Source of the DNA: Bacteroidales bacterium
Lineage (GTDB): Bacteria; Bacteroidota; Bacteroidia; Bacteroidales; Lentimicrobiaceae
DNA: 64,000 bases
Direction of reading: 5' to 3'
Assembly: GCA_016788045.1 (NCBI GenBank)
Contig: JAEUTG010000028.1
Coordinates: 1-64,000, forward strand
The notes under the pieces are model-generated. The model saw nothing but the letters and a program-made list of their open reading frames with translations, was not told where the DNA came from and searched no databases. A program made the translations under genes and the position numbers. Shown here one piece after another: positions 1-9,196 of the stretch (the first letter of the stretch is position 1; every line of letters starts with the position of its first letter).

Positions 1-6
1 GAACCG

Positions 7-55
7 ACCGAAGGGAGCCTGCCTGACTGCGTCAGACAGACAGGCTCACCGAAGG
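7..55. repeat. Short palindromic insertion flanked by an 8-bp direct repeat
   Basis: ACCGAAGG occurs at 7-14 and again at 48-55. Between the copies lies a 33-bp segment (15-47) whose ends are perfectly inverted (GAGCCTG / CAGGCTC) and whose centre is also largely self-complementary. This is the layout of a tiny palindromic element with a target-site duplication. It lies downstream of the minus-strand lipoprotein gene. A related GCCTGCCTG-containing segment lies at 8250-8276. The rest of 56-153 shows nothing I recognise. Confidence 0.5.
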
Positions 56-153
56 TAATCTCAAAAGCGATTCCAAAGTTTTCCGGACAATATTGTTTCC
101 AAATGCTTTATCAATAATATTTTCCTGCTTCGTGACCTAAATTCAAAGCAAAA

Positions 154-1134
154 TCAATCCTTCACACATCTCACCGATCTGCCATAACGCTTGTCCTCAA
201 GATATCTCCAGGTATCAAAGGCTCCGTAATCCATATACCTTATCCACGCATCGTTGTAGTTCTCCCCGGTTGAGCACCACCAGCCTCCTCCATAATTGAT
301 ATAAGTAAATATGCCGGCGTAGTCGCGATGCCCGCCCGGTAAGGCGGAGAATCCTGATTCATTGGTTGCATCCGCATTGGGTTCATGCCAATGAGTGATG
401 CCTGCTTCCTTCAGTTTTCCTCCGGCAATGGCATCACCGCCAACTGCTGCAGACAAGGTGCTCCATTCTTCATCCGATGCGACATGCCACCCTTCAGGTG
501 CAAGATTGCGGTTGTCGTTCACTGCAAACCAGTTGTACAATCTTCCGTAAACATCAGCATGGGCTGAACTGTGTTCATAATTGCAGTATGCACCTGAGGT
601 CAGATTTCCCCAGGCATCATTGTCAGTGATCAGTTCAACGGGTTCGCCGTTGCGGTAGTGGGTTACTTTCAGGTTTTCAACCAGCCAGACCTGATTGCCG
701 ATGGTAACCGTATGATATGGATTCCCATCAATATCAAAAACCATTTCATCGTTCCATGTCCTGAAACGCAGTTCCTGACCGTAGCCGGTTCCGGCACTGT
801 TGACGGCGTATGCCCTGAAATAATAAGGGGTATCAGGGTCAAGATCAGTGAGCGTGCAGGTAAACTGGTTCAGCCCTGTGTTGTCGGACAGTTTGTTGTC
901 GCTGGTTACCGGACCTGGAGAAGTACTCCAGCAGATGCCTCTTTCGGTGATGGCCGCCCCTCCGTCTTCAGTAACAATGGCTCCGGTAATCACAGACTGA
1001 ACCGAAAGGTATACTGCAGGAGTAGTAACAACGGTAGGTAAGGATGCCTTATCCTCTTCACAACTGTTTCCCACGATGAGTAAAAAACAACCCACCGCTG
1101 TTGAAATAAGATATTTCTGATTGAATCTTTTCAT
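154..1134 (-). CDS. Outer-surface lipoprotein with FISUMP domain
   Basis: A 326-residue predicted lipoprotein. The N-terminus has a charged start, a hydrophobic stretch and a lipobox-like VGNSC ending at Cys25, so it should be exported and lipidated. Residues about 35-125 resemble a fibronectin-III-like segment (ITERGICWSTS, then DLDPDTPYYFRAYAVNSAG), common in Bacteroidota surface proteins. Residues about 130-326 match the Fibrobacter succinogenes major paralogous (FISUMP) domain: VTIGNQVWLVENLKV near its start, YGRLYNWFAV, then APEGWHVASDEEW, a WW-CSTGEN block and the closing SVRCVKD. The family is widespread on Bacteroidota and Fibrobacter surfaces, but its biochemical role is unknown to me. 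It ends without a T9SS domain, consistent with lipid anchoring. It is followed downstream by a short palindromic element. Confidence 0.85.
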   Translation of the reverse strand: MKRFNQKYLISTAVGCFLLIVGNSCEEDKASLPTVVTTPAVYLSVQSVITGAIVTEDGGAAITERGICWSTSPGPVTSDNKLSDNTGLNQFTCTLTDLDPDTPYYFRAYAVNSAGTGYGQELRFRTWNDEMVFDIDGNPYHTVTIGNQVWLVENLKVTHYRNGEPVELITDNDAWGNLTSGAYCNYEHSSAHADVYGRLYNWFAVNDNRNLAPEGWHVASDEEWSTLSAAVGGDAIAGGKLKEAGITHWHEPNADATNESGFSALPGGHRDYAGIFTYINYGGGWWCSTGENYNDAWIRYMDYGAFDTWRYLEDKRYGRSVRCVKD

Positions 1135-1343
1135 AATGATCCTTATTTAAGGTTAATAAATGATGATGGGTTGTAAGATCAGAACATAACCAATTGCAAG
1201 CCAGGAGGAGCAGTTTGTCGGTATTGCTGCAATTCAGCCGTACATCAGGTTAAACGAGTTCTTCCTTCAATAAATCAGGAAATGTCATGTTTTCAGGATA
1301 TCAGCCGGTCCATGGATAATTTCATGGCTATGATTCCGCTCTT

Positions 1344-3947
1344 TCACTTTATTCTGACCAGTTTCCTTGTCTCGGAATAACCATCCACGCTTAGCCTGTA
1401 ATAATATACCCCTGAACTCAGACCGGAAGTAATGATCCTTTCGGAGTAGGTTCCTTTTGGCAGGATCCCTTTATAAATGGTGGCAATGATCTCACCCTGA
1501 AGGTTGAAAATCTGCAGGGTTGTGTGTCCGCGGATGTTGCTTTCCCAGTTTATCTGAGTGCTTTCATTTGAAGGGTTCGGGATGTTCTGATAAAGCTTTA
1601 TTATCGGCACCGATCCAGCCAAAGGAGGTTTTTCAGCCGCCAGGGCTTTTTCATATTCCGGGAGTAATCCCCAGGCTTTCAGCAAGCCTGTATTCCCGGC
1701 TTGTTTATCAGATATTTTCAGGACCCACTCCCCTTCAGGATCGGTTCCGGCAAATGCCTCCAGCAGGTTGTCGGGACGATGATTCCCGGAGAATGGCGCA
1801 ACGCCGTTGGCGATGGTCATTGAAGCATCATCTGAGAAACGTGTCCACAGGAAATTATCTTCAGCTCCTCCTGACCGGCTGACCAGATTCAGGGATACCC
1901 CTTCATGGATCAGCGTAATTTCCAGATCACCGACACCGGAATGTATCAGGGAGTCGAGCATCACCTCAAGCCCGGTCAACTGATACCCCCCCTTCTCAAT
2001 CCATGGAAAATCAACAGTTAAGGTATCCGAAACCGAATGCTCGTCCTGAACTGCCTTGTTCAGCCCATGGCGGAGGAAGGTTCCGGGTTCATTCCAGAAA
2101 CCACCGTTTTCGGTGTGTTTGATGGTTCCGCCCCAGCCGGTGATCCAGCCGTTTTTCAGGTCGGTGAAGTATACCGAACAAAGGTAATTTCTCCGGATGC
2201 CGCTGTATTGCGGGAACCAGTGATAACCTCCATCAATGGTACGGAGCACAGTTCCGGCATCGCCCACTGCCCATCCGTTCTTATGATCTACGAAGAAGAC
2301 CGATTGCAGGGTCTCTCCGAAACCAGGAACAATCTCCTGCCAGGTAAGCCCACCGTCGTTCGATAGCATGATCACGCCGTAAACCCCTACAGCCCATCCG
2401 TGTAATTCATCAATGAAATATACCGACCTGAAATACCAGTTGTTGGTACCGTTGATAATGGCCCGCTGCCATACATCCCCACCATTGGTGGTATAAAGAA
2501 TGGATGAATCCATTCCTGCAGCCCAGCCTTTGTCAGGATTGATAAAAAACACATCGTTCAGGGGGTTCTTTGTAGGGTTTGTCTGCAATGTCCAGGTGTC
2601 TCCTCCATTGGTGGTACGGGCAAGTTGCCCCCACCAATCGGCACTGGCCACCCATCCATTGTTTTCGTCGAGGAAAAACACTTTCTCAACCGAGCCAACC
2701 ACCGGATTCGGCTGGCTGGTCCATGTCTGTCCACCGTTCACCGTATGCATAATCACACCCTCGGAGTAAGGAATACTGCTTTCACCAACAGCCCATCCTT
2801 CCATGGCATTGACAAAATCAACGCTGCTGAAGAATACGGGTTTATTCAGCTGGGTTTCCCATGTCTTTCCTCCATCAATGGTGTGAAGAATCAGCCCGTC
2901 GCGGTTACCTTCATCGTCCAGGCGTTGACTGCCGGCCACCCAACCGGTATCAGCACTGATAAAATCCACATCCATGAAATAATGGGTCGGACATTTGTTG
3001 AGCACTTCAAACTGAGCCTGAGTACTCTCTTCTTTTTTCAGCACCTGCCCGTACCAACCAACAGCATAAACCGCGTGCATGAGAGCCTGAAAGCTAACAT
3101 CATTCAACTGATACTGCGTCGGCGACTCCTTTTCGTTCCAGGTGGCGCCCCCATCGAGGGTTTCGAGGATATGGCCCTTATCGCCAACCGCATAAGTAGG
3201 ACCAGCAATCCCCCTGATTTCGATGGATCGCATATTGATAAATGGCGCCTGATACTCCTGAATCCAGGTCTGCCCGAGATCCTCAGAACTTACAATAGTT
3301 GACTGGTTACCGCAGGCACGGTAATCACCATTCGGGTCAACATCAATACTCAGAAGATTGTGGGAGGTGGGTGTTGAATGCGACTGCCAGGTCAGCCCGT
3401 TGTCTTTTGAGCTTATGATAAGTCCCTGATTGCCACACAGCCAGACTTCGTTGCAATCAATGATGTCGATGTCCCAGAAATTGGTGAACGGGCAGTAAAT
3501 ACTTTCCCATTTTTCACCAAATACATGACCTTTCAGGATAATACCGTCGCCACATATCCAGGGGCAGTTTCCTTCGGTGGCCACCACGGTGTATAGATCT
3601 TTATCTGTACCTGAACGTTGCTTTGACCAGGTAACACCCGCATCAGATGTGTGATAGATGGTTCCCCCTGCGCCTGCAATCCAGCCATGCTTATCAACTC
3701 CGGCCATATAAATGCAGTTGAGATCTGCGGAAGTCCCCAGATCAATAAGTTCCCAGTCGAGCCCTGAGTTATTGGTATGCATGAATACACCCTGATCGCC
3801 CACAGCCCAGCCGGCTGAACCACTCATGACGATGGAATTCAGGTCGTTGCCCTGAAGGTATGGATGTTGCCACTGCCAGCCCGCCTGTTGTGAATACAGG
3901 TCAGAATAAACAAACAGCAGGATGATCAGTCCGTAGAAACTTTTCAT
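1344..3947 (-). CDS. T9SS cargo: 14 Ycf48/BNR repeats, P-domain, sorting domain
   Basis: An 867-residue secreted protein. A signal peptide (MKSFYGLIILLFVYSDLYSQ) is followed by about 620 residues of roughly 40-residue repeats of the Ycf48/BNR beta-propeller type, each carrying a GWAVG-like turn and a T-DGG-TW-like motif. I count 14 units, enough for two seven-bladed propellers. Residues about 645-765 look like a proprotein-convertase P-domain (LTVDFPWIEKGGYQLTGLEV and later EGEWVLKISDKQAGNTG). The last 80 or so residues are a type A T9SS sorting domain (YQNIPNPSNESTQINW... GVYYYRLSVDG-ETRKLVRIK). It is probably moved across the outer membrane by T9SS. The substrate is unknown; the P-domain suggests a structural or adhesion role, since no protease domain is present. 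It lies next to a second 14-repeat protein. Confidence 0.85.
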   Translation of the reverse strand: MKSFYGLIILLFVYSDLYSQQAGWQWQHPYLQGNDLNSIVMSGSAGWAVGDQGVFMHTNNSGLDWELIDLGTSADLNCIYMAGVDKHGWIAGAGGTIYHTSDAGVTWSKQRSGTDKDLYTVVATEGNCPWICGDGIILKGHVFGEKWESIYCPFTNFWDIDIIDCNEVWLCGNQGLIISSKDNGLTWQSHSTPTSHNLLSIDVDPNGDYRACGNQSTIVSSEDLGQTWIQEYQAPFINMRSIEIRGIAGPTYAVGDKGHILETLDGGATWNEKESPTQYQLNDVSFQALMHAVYAVGWYGQVLKKEESTQAQFEVLNKCPTHYFMDVDFISADTGWVAGSQRLDDEGNRDGLILHTIDGGKTWETQLNKPVFFSSVDFVNAMEGWAVGESSIPYSEGVIMHTVNGGQTWTSQPNPVVGSVEKVFFLDENNGWVASADWWGQLARTTNGGDTWTLQTNPTKNPLNDVFFINPDKGWAAGMDSSILYTTNGGDVWQRAIINGTNNWYFRSVYFIDELHGWAVGVYGVIMLSNDGGLTWQEIVPGFGETLQSVFFVDHKNGWAVGDAGTVLRTIDGGYHWFPQYSGIRRNYLCSVYFTDLKNGWITGWGGTIKHTENGGFWNEPGTFLRHGLNKAVQDEHSVSDTLTVDFPWIEKGGYQLTGLEVMLDSLIHSGVGDLEITLIHEGVSLNLVSRSGGAEDNFLWTRFSDDASMTIANGVAPFSGNHRPDNLLEAFAGTDPEGEWVLKISDKQAGNTGLLKAWGLLPEYEKALAAEKPPLAGSVPIIKLYQNIPNPSNESTQINWESNIRGHTTLQIFNLQGEIIATIYKGILPKGTYSERIITSGLSSGVYYYRLSVDGYSETRKLVRIK

Positions 3948-3996
3948 AATGAATTTGCTATTAAGTTGATCGTTATCAACTACCTGACATGAATAA

Positions 3997-6108
3997 TCAC
4001 CGGGTTAAGACCATCAGCCTGGAAAACGATTTTCCGTTGACTGTAAGACAGCAGACATAAACGCCCGGAGTCAGGTTTTCTGCTTTGAAAACTGCCCGGT
4101 GACGCCCTGCCGGCCTGAATTCATCAATTAACGTTTTCACTGACATGCCCGAGAGGGAAAATACCTGCAGGATTGTGCGTCCGTTTTCCGGTGCATACCA
4201 GCACAAGGTTGTAGACTGGCAGAACGGATCTGGAGCGACCTGCAGGGAAATAGAGCTCTGATTATCAGAAATATCATAAGGATCAGCTACAGAAACCAGC
4301 CCGCCGGTTTCGGTCCGGAGTACGGTTCCGCCGTAACCAACCGCTACTGCTGTTAGTTCATCGGGCATGCAGACTGCATAAAGGTTATCGGTCAGTCCGT
4401 TTTCCTGAATTGTCCAGGTACTGCCTCCATTGGTTGTATTCAGAATAACGCACGCAATCTGCGATCCGGTCCAGCGATCACCAACGATCATCCCGTTGTT
4501 GATGGATGAAAACGAGACGCTGCGCAGTTCGGCAGAAACACCGGCTGTTTGAGGGGTCCAGGTCGTACCGCCATTGGTGGTGCGGAGGATGATCCCGTTT
4601 TCTCCTGTGACTGTTCCGAGGTTAGGGCCGATAAAAGAAACAGAGAGCAGTCTGCCGGTTGTACCGCTGTTCTGAGGAGTCCAGGTGGCTCCACCGTTGG
4701 TGGTGCGGAGAATGGTTCCGTTATCGCCGACCACAGTGCCGTTGCTGACATCAGAAAAAACCACACCGCGCAAAGCGGTGGTGGTTCCACTGTTCTGCAT
4801 CACCCAGTCCACACCCCCATTGGTGGTCCTGAGTATGGTTCCGCTAAAACCTACCGCTGTTCCGTTGTTAGCATCGCTGAACCATACGCCGCGCAAGGAT
4901 ACCGTTGTTCCGCTGTTCTGAAGTCCCCAGGTGGTACCACCATTTGTTGTCCGGAGGATGGTTCCGTTAAAACCTACTGCTGTTCCGCGATTGATATCGG
5001 AAAAGGATACACCCATCAGATCGTACACGGTGTTGCTTTGTTGTTCTGACCAGGTTTCACCTCCGTCGAGGGTTCGTTTAATCGCTCCGCCAACTCCTGT
5101 TACGGTTCCTATTTCCGCATTCACAAAGCAAGCTCCCATCAGGGTGCTGGTGAAACCCGAATTTACCTTTTGCCAGTTTATCCCGCCATCGGCTGTGCGG
5201 AGCAATGTACCATGATCACCAACCGCCACGCCGTTCTGGGCATCGCTAAAACTCAAACCGTTCAGCCAGTTCGTACACCCGCTCATCTGCGAAAACCAGC
5301 TTACACCCCCGTCCGTTGTCCGGTAAATACTTCCTCCGGCACCTGCTACGGTGGCGATTCCGTTGCCCGTATAACTGACAGATTCGAGTCTCATTCCGGT
5401 GGCACTGAATTTTTCCCAGGTAGTTCCACCGTTGGTTGTTCGGATGATGGTAAAATCAAGGCCAACCGCAATGCCGTGCTGGTCATCGCAGAATGATACG
5501 CCCAGCAGGCTGTTGGTTATCCCGGCTGATTGGGTTATCCAGGTTTGTCCACCGTCAACTGTCCGGCGAATGGTTCCGTTGTTCCCGACAATAGTCCCCG
5601 TATTGCTATCTGTAAAGCACACATCATACAGATCGTTGGAGGTGTAACCCTGTTGTTGTTCCCAGGTAAGCCCACCATCGGCAGTTCGTAAAATGGTTCC
5701 CAGCGACCCCACCACGGTGCCGTGGTTTTCATCGGTAAAACAAATACCCGACAGATCAGCTTCGGTTCCGCTGTTCAGGGGTGTCCAGCTGATGCCGCCG
5801 TCGGTTGTCCGCACAATAACACCCCCATCACCTGCAGCTGTTCCGTGACTTTCGTCTGAAAAGGAAACAGCGCGCAGTATGTTACTGACTCCGCATTGCT
5901 GTATCTGCCAGTTGATGCCGCCATCGGTGGTTTTCAGGATGGACCCGAATGCCCCGGCAGCCCAGCCTGTTGTAGTTGAAACGAAATCAATGCTGTTAAG
6001 TGCATTGCCCTGAGGCAAAGGATTCTGCCAGAACCAGCCGGACTCCTGTGCAACTACCAGCCGAAGGCAAAGAAAAAAGGGTAAAATCAGAAGACTTATT
6101 CTTTTCAT
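3997..6108 (-). CDS. T9SS cargo: double Ycf48-like propeller
   Basis: The reading frame opens at 6153, but the signal peptide MKRISLLILPFFLCLRLVVAQ begins at the internal ATG at 6108, giving 703 residues. Nearly the whole mature protein consists of Ycf48/BNR-type repeats of about 41 residues with consensus L-GVSFSD-N-GTAVG--GTILRTTNGG-TW---NSGT. I count 14. Repeats 9-12 are much more alike than the others, which suggests recent tandem duplication. The C-terminal 75 residues form a type A sorting domain (VAPDPFCQSTTLCWY ... GVYVCCLTVNGKSFSRLMVLTR). It is secreted and probably a surface-exposed beta-propeller with no recognisable catalytic residues. It is separated by 49 bp from the previous 14-repeat gene and may be co-transcribed with it, as this gene lies upstream. 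Confidence 0.85.
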   Translation of the reverse strand: MKRISLLILPFFLCLRLVVAQESGWFWQNPLPQGNALNSIDFVSTTTGWAAGAFGSILKTTDGGINWQIQQCGVSNILRAVSFSDESHGTAAGDGGVIVRTTDGGISWTPLNSGTEADLSGICFTDENHGTVVGSLGTILRTADGGLTWEQQQGYTSNDLYDVCFTDSNTGTIVGNNGTIRRTVDGGQTWITQSAGITNSLLGVSFCDDQHGIAVGLDFTIIRTTNGGTTWEKFSATGMRLESVSYTGNGIATVAGAGGSIYRTTDGGVSWFSQMSGCTNWLNGLSFSDAQNGVAVGDHGTLLRTADGGINWQKVNSGFTSTLMGACFVNAEIGTVTGVGGAIKRTLDGGETWSEQQSNTVYDLMGVSFSDINRGTAVGFNGTILRTTNGGTTWGLQNSGTTVSLRGVWFSDANNGTAVGFSGTILRTTNGGVDWVMQNSGTTTALRGVVFSDVSNGTVVGDNGTILRTTNGGATWTPQNSGTTGRLLSVSFIGPNLGTVTGENGIILRTTNGGTTWTPQTAGVSAELRSVSFSSINNGMIVGDRWTGSQIACVILNTTNGGSTWTIQENGLTDNLYAVCMPDELTAVAVGYGGTVLRTETGGLVSVADPYDISDNQSSISLQVAPDPFCQSTTLCWYAPENGRTILQVFSLSGMSVKTLIDEFRPAGRHRAVFKAENLTPGVYVCCLTVNGKSFSRLMVLTR

Positions 6109-6239
6109 TGTGTGGTTTATTATTCTGAAGTCTGTAAGGATGTTGGGAAGCATCGTGAAATCATCGCTTCGGAAGGACTTCGCAGCATTTCAACGGGCTT
6201 ATAAGGTTTTTTCACAATCTGGCTTTTGAAACAAAGGTT

Positions 6240-7295
6240 TCATCTGCAGATTACCAGTTTCCGGGAATCTGATCTGCCTGAAGCTTCCAGTTTTAAGGAA
6301 TATACGCCAGCTGGAATCTGAGAAACGTCAAGTGCATGTTTCTGAGTTCCGGCCGTCAATATTCCGGTATCGTGGTTTAAGATTTCTCTTCCTGACAGAT
6401 CGAGAACCTGCACTTTTAAACAGGTATTCCTGCTCAGGTTGAAACTGATCTCAACCCTGTCAGCTGCAGGATTGGGATAAACATCTGAAATCAGTGTGTT
6501 CGGCGACGGCAATACCGGTTTTACACCGACAGTTCCCTGCCGGCCAGAAACCTTCACCCCATTTGACCAGATGGTAGTCAGACCAAACTGATCTTCAAGA
6601 ATGGTTCCAAGGTGCACTTCAATCATTCCTTTTGTATAGAGGTTGAAGCTCCGGATGACAGAGGTATCAACACCCACAGGGGTATGGGATATTGACAGAT
6701 TATCCTGCTTTACTCTGATGCAGGGGTACTCTCCGCCCGGTATCTTCAGGTTACCAAATGCATCTACTACCGATTCGTTTTGAGAAATCACATAAACTTC
6801 AGGCATATAATAAGTTGAATCCCGCTCACTGATCCAGGTGGTTCCCACCTGAAGTGGTATTGCCGACTGCACGGCCGGAGGGTCCCAGGTCCAGAAAACT
6901 TCATATTCATCAGATTCGCCGTAAAGCAACAGGCGGTCGTTCTGCAGTTCTTTGTAGTTCCATGTATGCAGGGTATCGCCTTCGCCGAACCAGTACTTTT
7001 CGTACAATACAAAGTTTGAATTCGGGAAGTCGCCTGAAAATGGTGCCGAGGACGGTTCAATCACCTTTGATAAAGCCATATAGTCCATTGGCAAAGCAGT
7101 GATGTCCCAGGTCTGTGCAACGGAAGAAGCCTCTCCGACGAAGACTTCGTAGCCAGTTCCGTCATTTGGGGTTGAGCAGGTAACAAACACTGCATCCTGC
7201 AGGAACGCGGCCTGAAAATCCTGATACGTAATGCTGATCTGTGCATTGGAAACATTGCACATCATGGCCAGTAAGGCCGGCAATAGTTTTTTCAT
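6240..7295 (-). CDS. T9SS sorting-domain secreted protein of unknown function
   Basis: A 351-residue protein with a signal peptide (MKKLLPALLAMMCNVSNAQ) and a clear type A T9SS sorting domain at the end (LISDVYPNPAADRVEISFNL ... IPAGVYSLKLEASGRSDSRKLVICR). The middle (about residues 25-265) is a beta-rich globular region without a domain I recognise. It contains FPNSNFVLYEKYWFGEGDT and PLQVGTTWISERDSTY, a style seen in many Bacteroidota T9SS proteins of unknown function. A purine-rich GGAGG lies about 8 nt upstream of the ATG. It is the most upstream of the minus-strand secreted genes in this block and may head a transcription unit with the two 14-repeat proteins. Function unknown. Confidence 0.75.
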   Translation of the reverse strand: MKKLLPALLAMMCNVSNAQISITYQDFQAAFLQDAVFVTCSTPNDGTGYEVFVGEASSVAQTWDITALPMDYMALSKVIEPSSAPFSGDFPNSNFVLYEKYWFGEGDTLHTWNYKELQNDRLLLYGESDEYEVFWTWDPPAVQSAIPLQVGTTWISERDSTYYMPEVYVISQNESVVDAFGNLKIPGGEYPCIRVKQDNLSISHTPVGVDTSVIRSFNLYTKGMIEVHLGTILEDQFGLTTIWSNGVKVSGRQGTVGVKPVLPSPNTLISDVYPNPAADRVEISFNLSRNTCLKVQVLDLSGREILNHDTGILTAGTQKHALDVSQIPAGVYSLKLEASGRSDSRKLVICR

Positions 7296-7866
7296 AAATT
7301 TCCTCCAGATATTTTAAAATGAAACCAGAACAGTATCGTACTGCCGGCAATTCTGAATCACGGATATCCGGCTTTCAGTGAAGGAAGAAAATGAGTCTGA
7401 AGAATAAAACAATAAGACCAGGGAGAGTATAATGATCTGTTATTCTGATGCTTTTAAAACGACAAAAACAGCTTTCATTTCATCAGCATCTTCAGCGTTG
7501 GCAAAAGAGAAAATCAGCAATCAGGCCTGAATCAGGTAGTTAAAGGAGGCAAATGGCAAGCGGGCAATCCGGAATCCGGGAAAACCCGGAATCAGTGAAG
7601 TTGTTGGCTGGCTCAATCACAAAAAGATGATGTAAATATATAAAAAAGATTGCTGAAATCAAACATAATTTATCAGGGTTGAACCGGCAAGCAACAGGCA
7701 AGTTGTATTGCCGGGAATAAAAAATCCACAAGGCCTGTATTAAGCTGTCTTATTCCCGGAAAATCTTCAATCCGGATATTTATCAGCCGGTGCTGAATGG
7801 CATCAGGCATGTTCCGGAATTTTTAGCTTACTTTGCTTTATAAATTATCCACAAATCCAAAGCAAC
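7296..7866. other. Intergenic region between divergent genes
   Basis: About 570 bp separating a minus-strand secreted-protein gene from a plus-strand membrane-protein gene. It should hold both promoters. I see no convincing gene, RNA or strong hairpin. A minus-strand frame at 7540-7731 has no initiation context and no protein-like features, so I do not call it. Confidence 0.5.
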
Positions 7867-8247
7867 ATGAGTTCAATCCTTATTGCCGGAGTGATTATTG
7901 TAAATCTGGCCCTGATTTCGTATTCCATCGGGATCATAACTGAACAACGCAAAAGGGAGGTCAATACCTTTGTGCTGGGCTTTCTTACGGCTGGCGTGGT
8001 TTTTGACATTGCCGCCACCATCTGTATGGTGATAGGCTCATCCAACTCTTTTGCCACCGTGCATGGACTGATTGGCTATTCAGCCCTTGCCGTGATGACC
8101 CTGGATACCATTCTTCTCTGGAAAACCTGGCTCAGAAAACGCAGCACTACCCTGGTCAGCAGATCCCTCCACATGTATTCAAGGTATGCTTATTTATGGT
8201 GGGTAATTGCCTATATCACGGGAGCGCTCATTGTTTCACTGAAGTAA
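7867..8247 (+). CDS. Small four-helix membrane protein (TIGR03987/HsmA-like)
   Basis: A 126-residue inner-membrane protein with four hydrophobic segments (about 3-24, 38-58, 65-86 and 108-124). The N-terminus (MSSILIAGVIIVNLALISYSIGI, then TEQRKRE) and the block around HGLIGYSALAVMTLDTILLWKTW resemble the TIGR03987/HsmA-type family of small bacterial membrane proteins, whose function I do not know. It has a charged loop after helix 1 and a basic loop (KTWLRKRS) before helix 4. It stands alone with 92 bp to the next gene, which also encodes a membrane protein, and may be co-transcribed with it. The family call is from memory of the pattern and is moderate. Confidence 0.65.
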   Translation: MSSILIAGVIIVNLALISYSIGIITEQRKREVNTFVLGFLTAGVVFDIAATICMVIGSSNSFATVHGLIGYSALAVMTLDTILLWKTWLRKRSTTLVSRSLHMYSRYAYLWWVIAYITGALIVSLK

Positions 8248-8249
8248 AA

Positions 8250-8276
8250 GCCTGCCTGCCGACGCCAGAGCCTGGC
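8250..8276. repeat. GC-rich GCCTGCCTG repeat-like segment
   Basis: The intergenic segment begins GCCTGCCTGCCGACGCC and continues to AGCCTGGC, sharing its GCCTGCCTG start with the palindromic insert at 15-47. It lies just after a stop codon. It may be a degenerate copy of the same interspersed repeat; two copies in one window are suggestive only. Confidence 0.3.
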
Positions 8277-8339
8277 TGAACTTAAATGCCGGTCGTTTGT
8301 TTGTGGTGTATGGATTCTTTTTAGTTAGATCCGCCCTTC

Positions 8340-9086
8340 ATGAAAGAAATCAGTATTAACCGGAAACAGCAGCTTTACCTGATGTTATCGGCTATTTTTC
8401 TCACCAACGCCATTGTTGCAGAGTTTGCCGGCGTTAAGATTTTCTCTCTTGAGAAATTATTGGGGCTGATGCCTGCCCAACTTCCGTTCTTCGGGGGGCA
8501 GAAACTTGACTTTAACCTGAGTGTTGGTGTTGTGATCTGGCCGCTGGTATTTATTGTTTCCGACCTGATCAATGAATATTTTGGACGCGAAGGTGTCAGA
8601 AAAATAAGCTTTATCACAGCCGGAATGATTGCCTGGGCTTTCCTTATTGTACTGGCCGGTACCGGACTGCCCCCGGCCGATTTCTGGCTTGGACTGAATA
8701 ATACAGATCCTTCAGGAAATTCCTTTGATATAAATTATGCCTACACAAGCATCTTCAGGGCCGGAATGGGTATTATTATTGGCTCCCTGGCTGCTTTTCT
8801 GGTCAGCCAGTTAATTGATGCATACGCATTTCATTATCTGAAACGACTCACGGGAAGTAAAAAGCTATGGCTAAGGGCTACCGGGTCCACTGTTATCTCT
8901 CAGCTTATCGACAGTTTTGTGATTCTTTTCATTGCTTTCTACCTGTTGGGAAACTGGAGCTTCGATCAGGTGCTTAAGGTCGGACTTGTGCAGTACACCT
9001 ACAAGGTAGGCCTTGCCATCCTGCTTACCCCTTTGATATACATGGCACACTGGCTGATCGATCGGTACCTCGCAGCGAAAGATTGA
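8340..9086 (+). CDS. yhhQ: Queuosine precursor transporter, YhhQ/VUT family
   Basis: A 248-residue polytopic membrane protein of the YhhQ (VUT family, DUF165) type, which imports 7-deazaguanine precursors (preQ0/preQ1) for queuosine modification of tRNA. Family hallmarks visible are TNAIVAEFAGVKIF in the first helix, the conserved PLVFIVSDLINEYFGREGVRK segment at about residues 75-97, a large hydrophobic core, and LIDSFVILFIAFYLLG towards the C-terminus with the characteristic Q-ID-F pattern. Length agrees with the family, about 220-250. Bacteroidota often lack full de novo queuosine synthesis and use such salvage transporters. It is probably a separate unit or follows the small membrane protein. 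No queuosine enzyme gene is nearby. Confidence 0.85.
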   Translation: MKEISINRKQQLYLMLSAIFLTNAIVAEFAGVKIFSLEKLLGLMPAQLPFFGGQKLDFNLSVGVVIWPLVFIVSDLINEYFGREGVRKISFITAGMIAWAFLIVLAGTGLPPADFWLGLNNTDPSGNSFDINYAYTSIFRAGMGIIIGSLAAFLVSQLIDAYAFHYLKRLTGSKKLWLRATGSTVISQLIDSFVILFIAFYLLGNWSFDQVLKVGLVQYTYKVGLAILLTPLIYMAHWLIDRYLAAKD

Positions 9087-9196
9087 CAGTCACTTCAACC
9101 TCAGTTACCTCACATTTTGGCCTGAAATCACGTCATCAGATACCTGATTTAATTCGGGCCCTGCAGTCACCTCCTTTTTGCGGACAACGTCAGGGA

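Noticed and set aside
1135-1343. Search for a tRNA or small RNA in short intergenic regions across the window
   Set aside because: No cloverleaf-like T-arm (GGTTCRANYCC) with matching acceptor stem was found by eye here or in the other gaps.
4549-5647. Long plus-strand open frames across the 14-repeat gene
   Set aside because: Shadows of the repeat-rich minus-strand gene; repeated sequence keeps several frames free of stops.
7540-7731. 63-codon minus-strand open frame in an intergenic region
   Set aside because: No initiation context, no family features and an AT-rich composition typical of non-coding DNA here.
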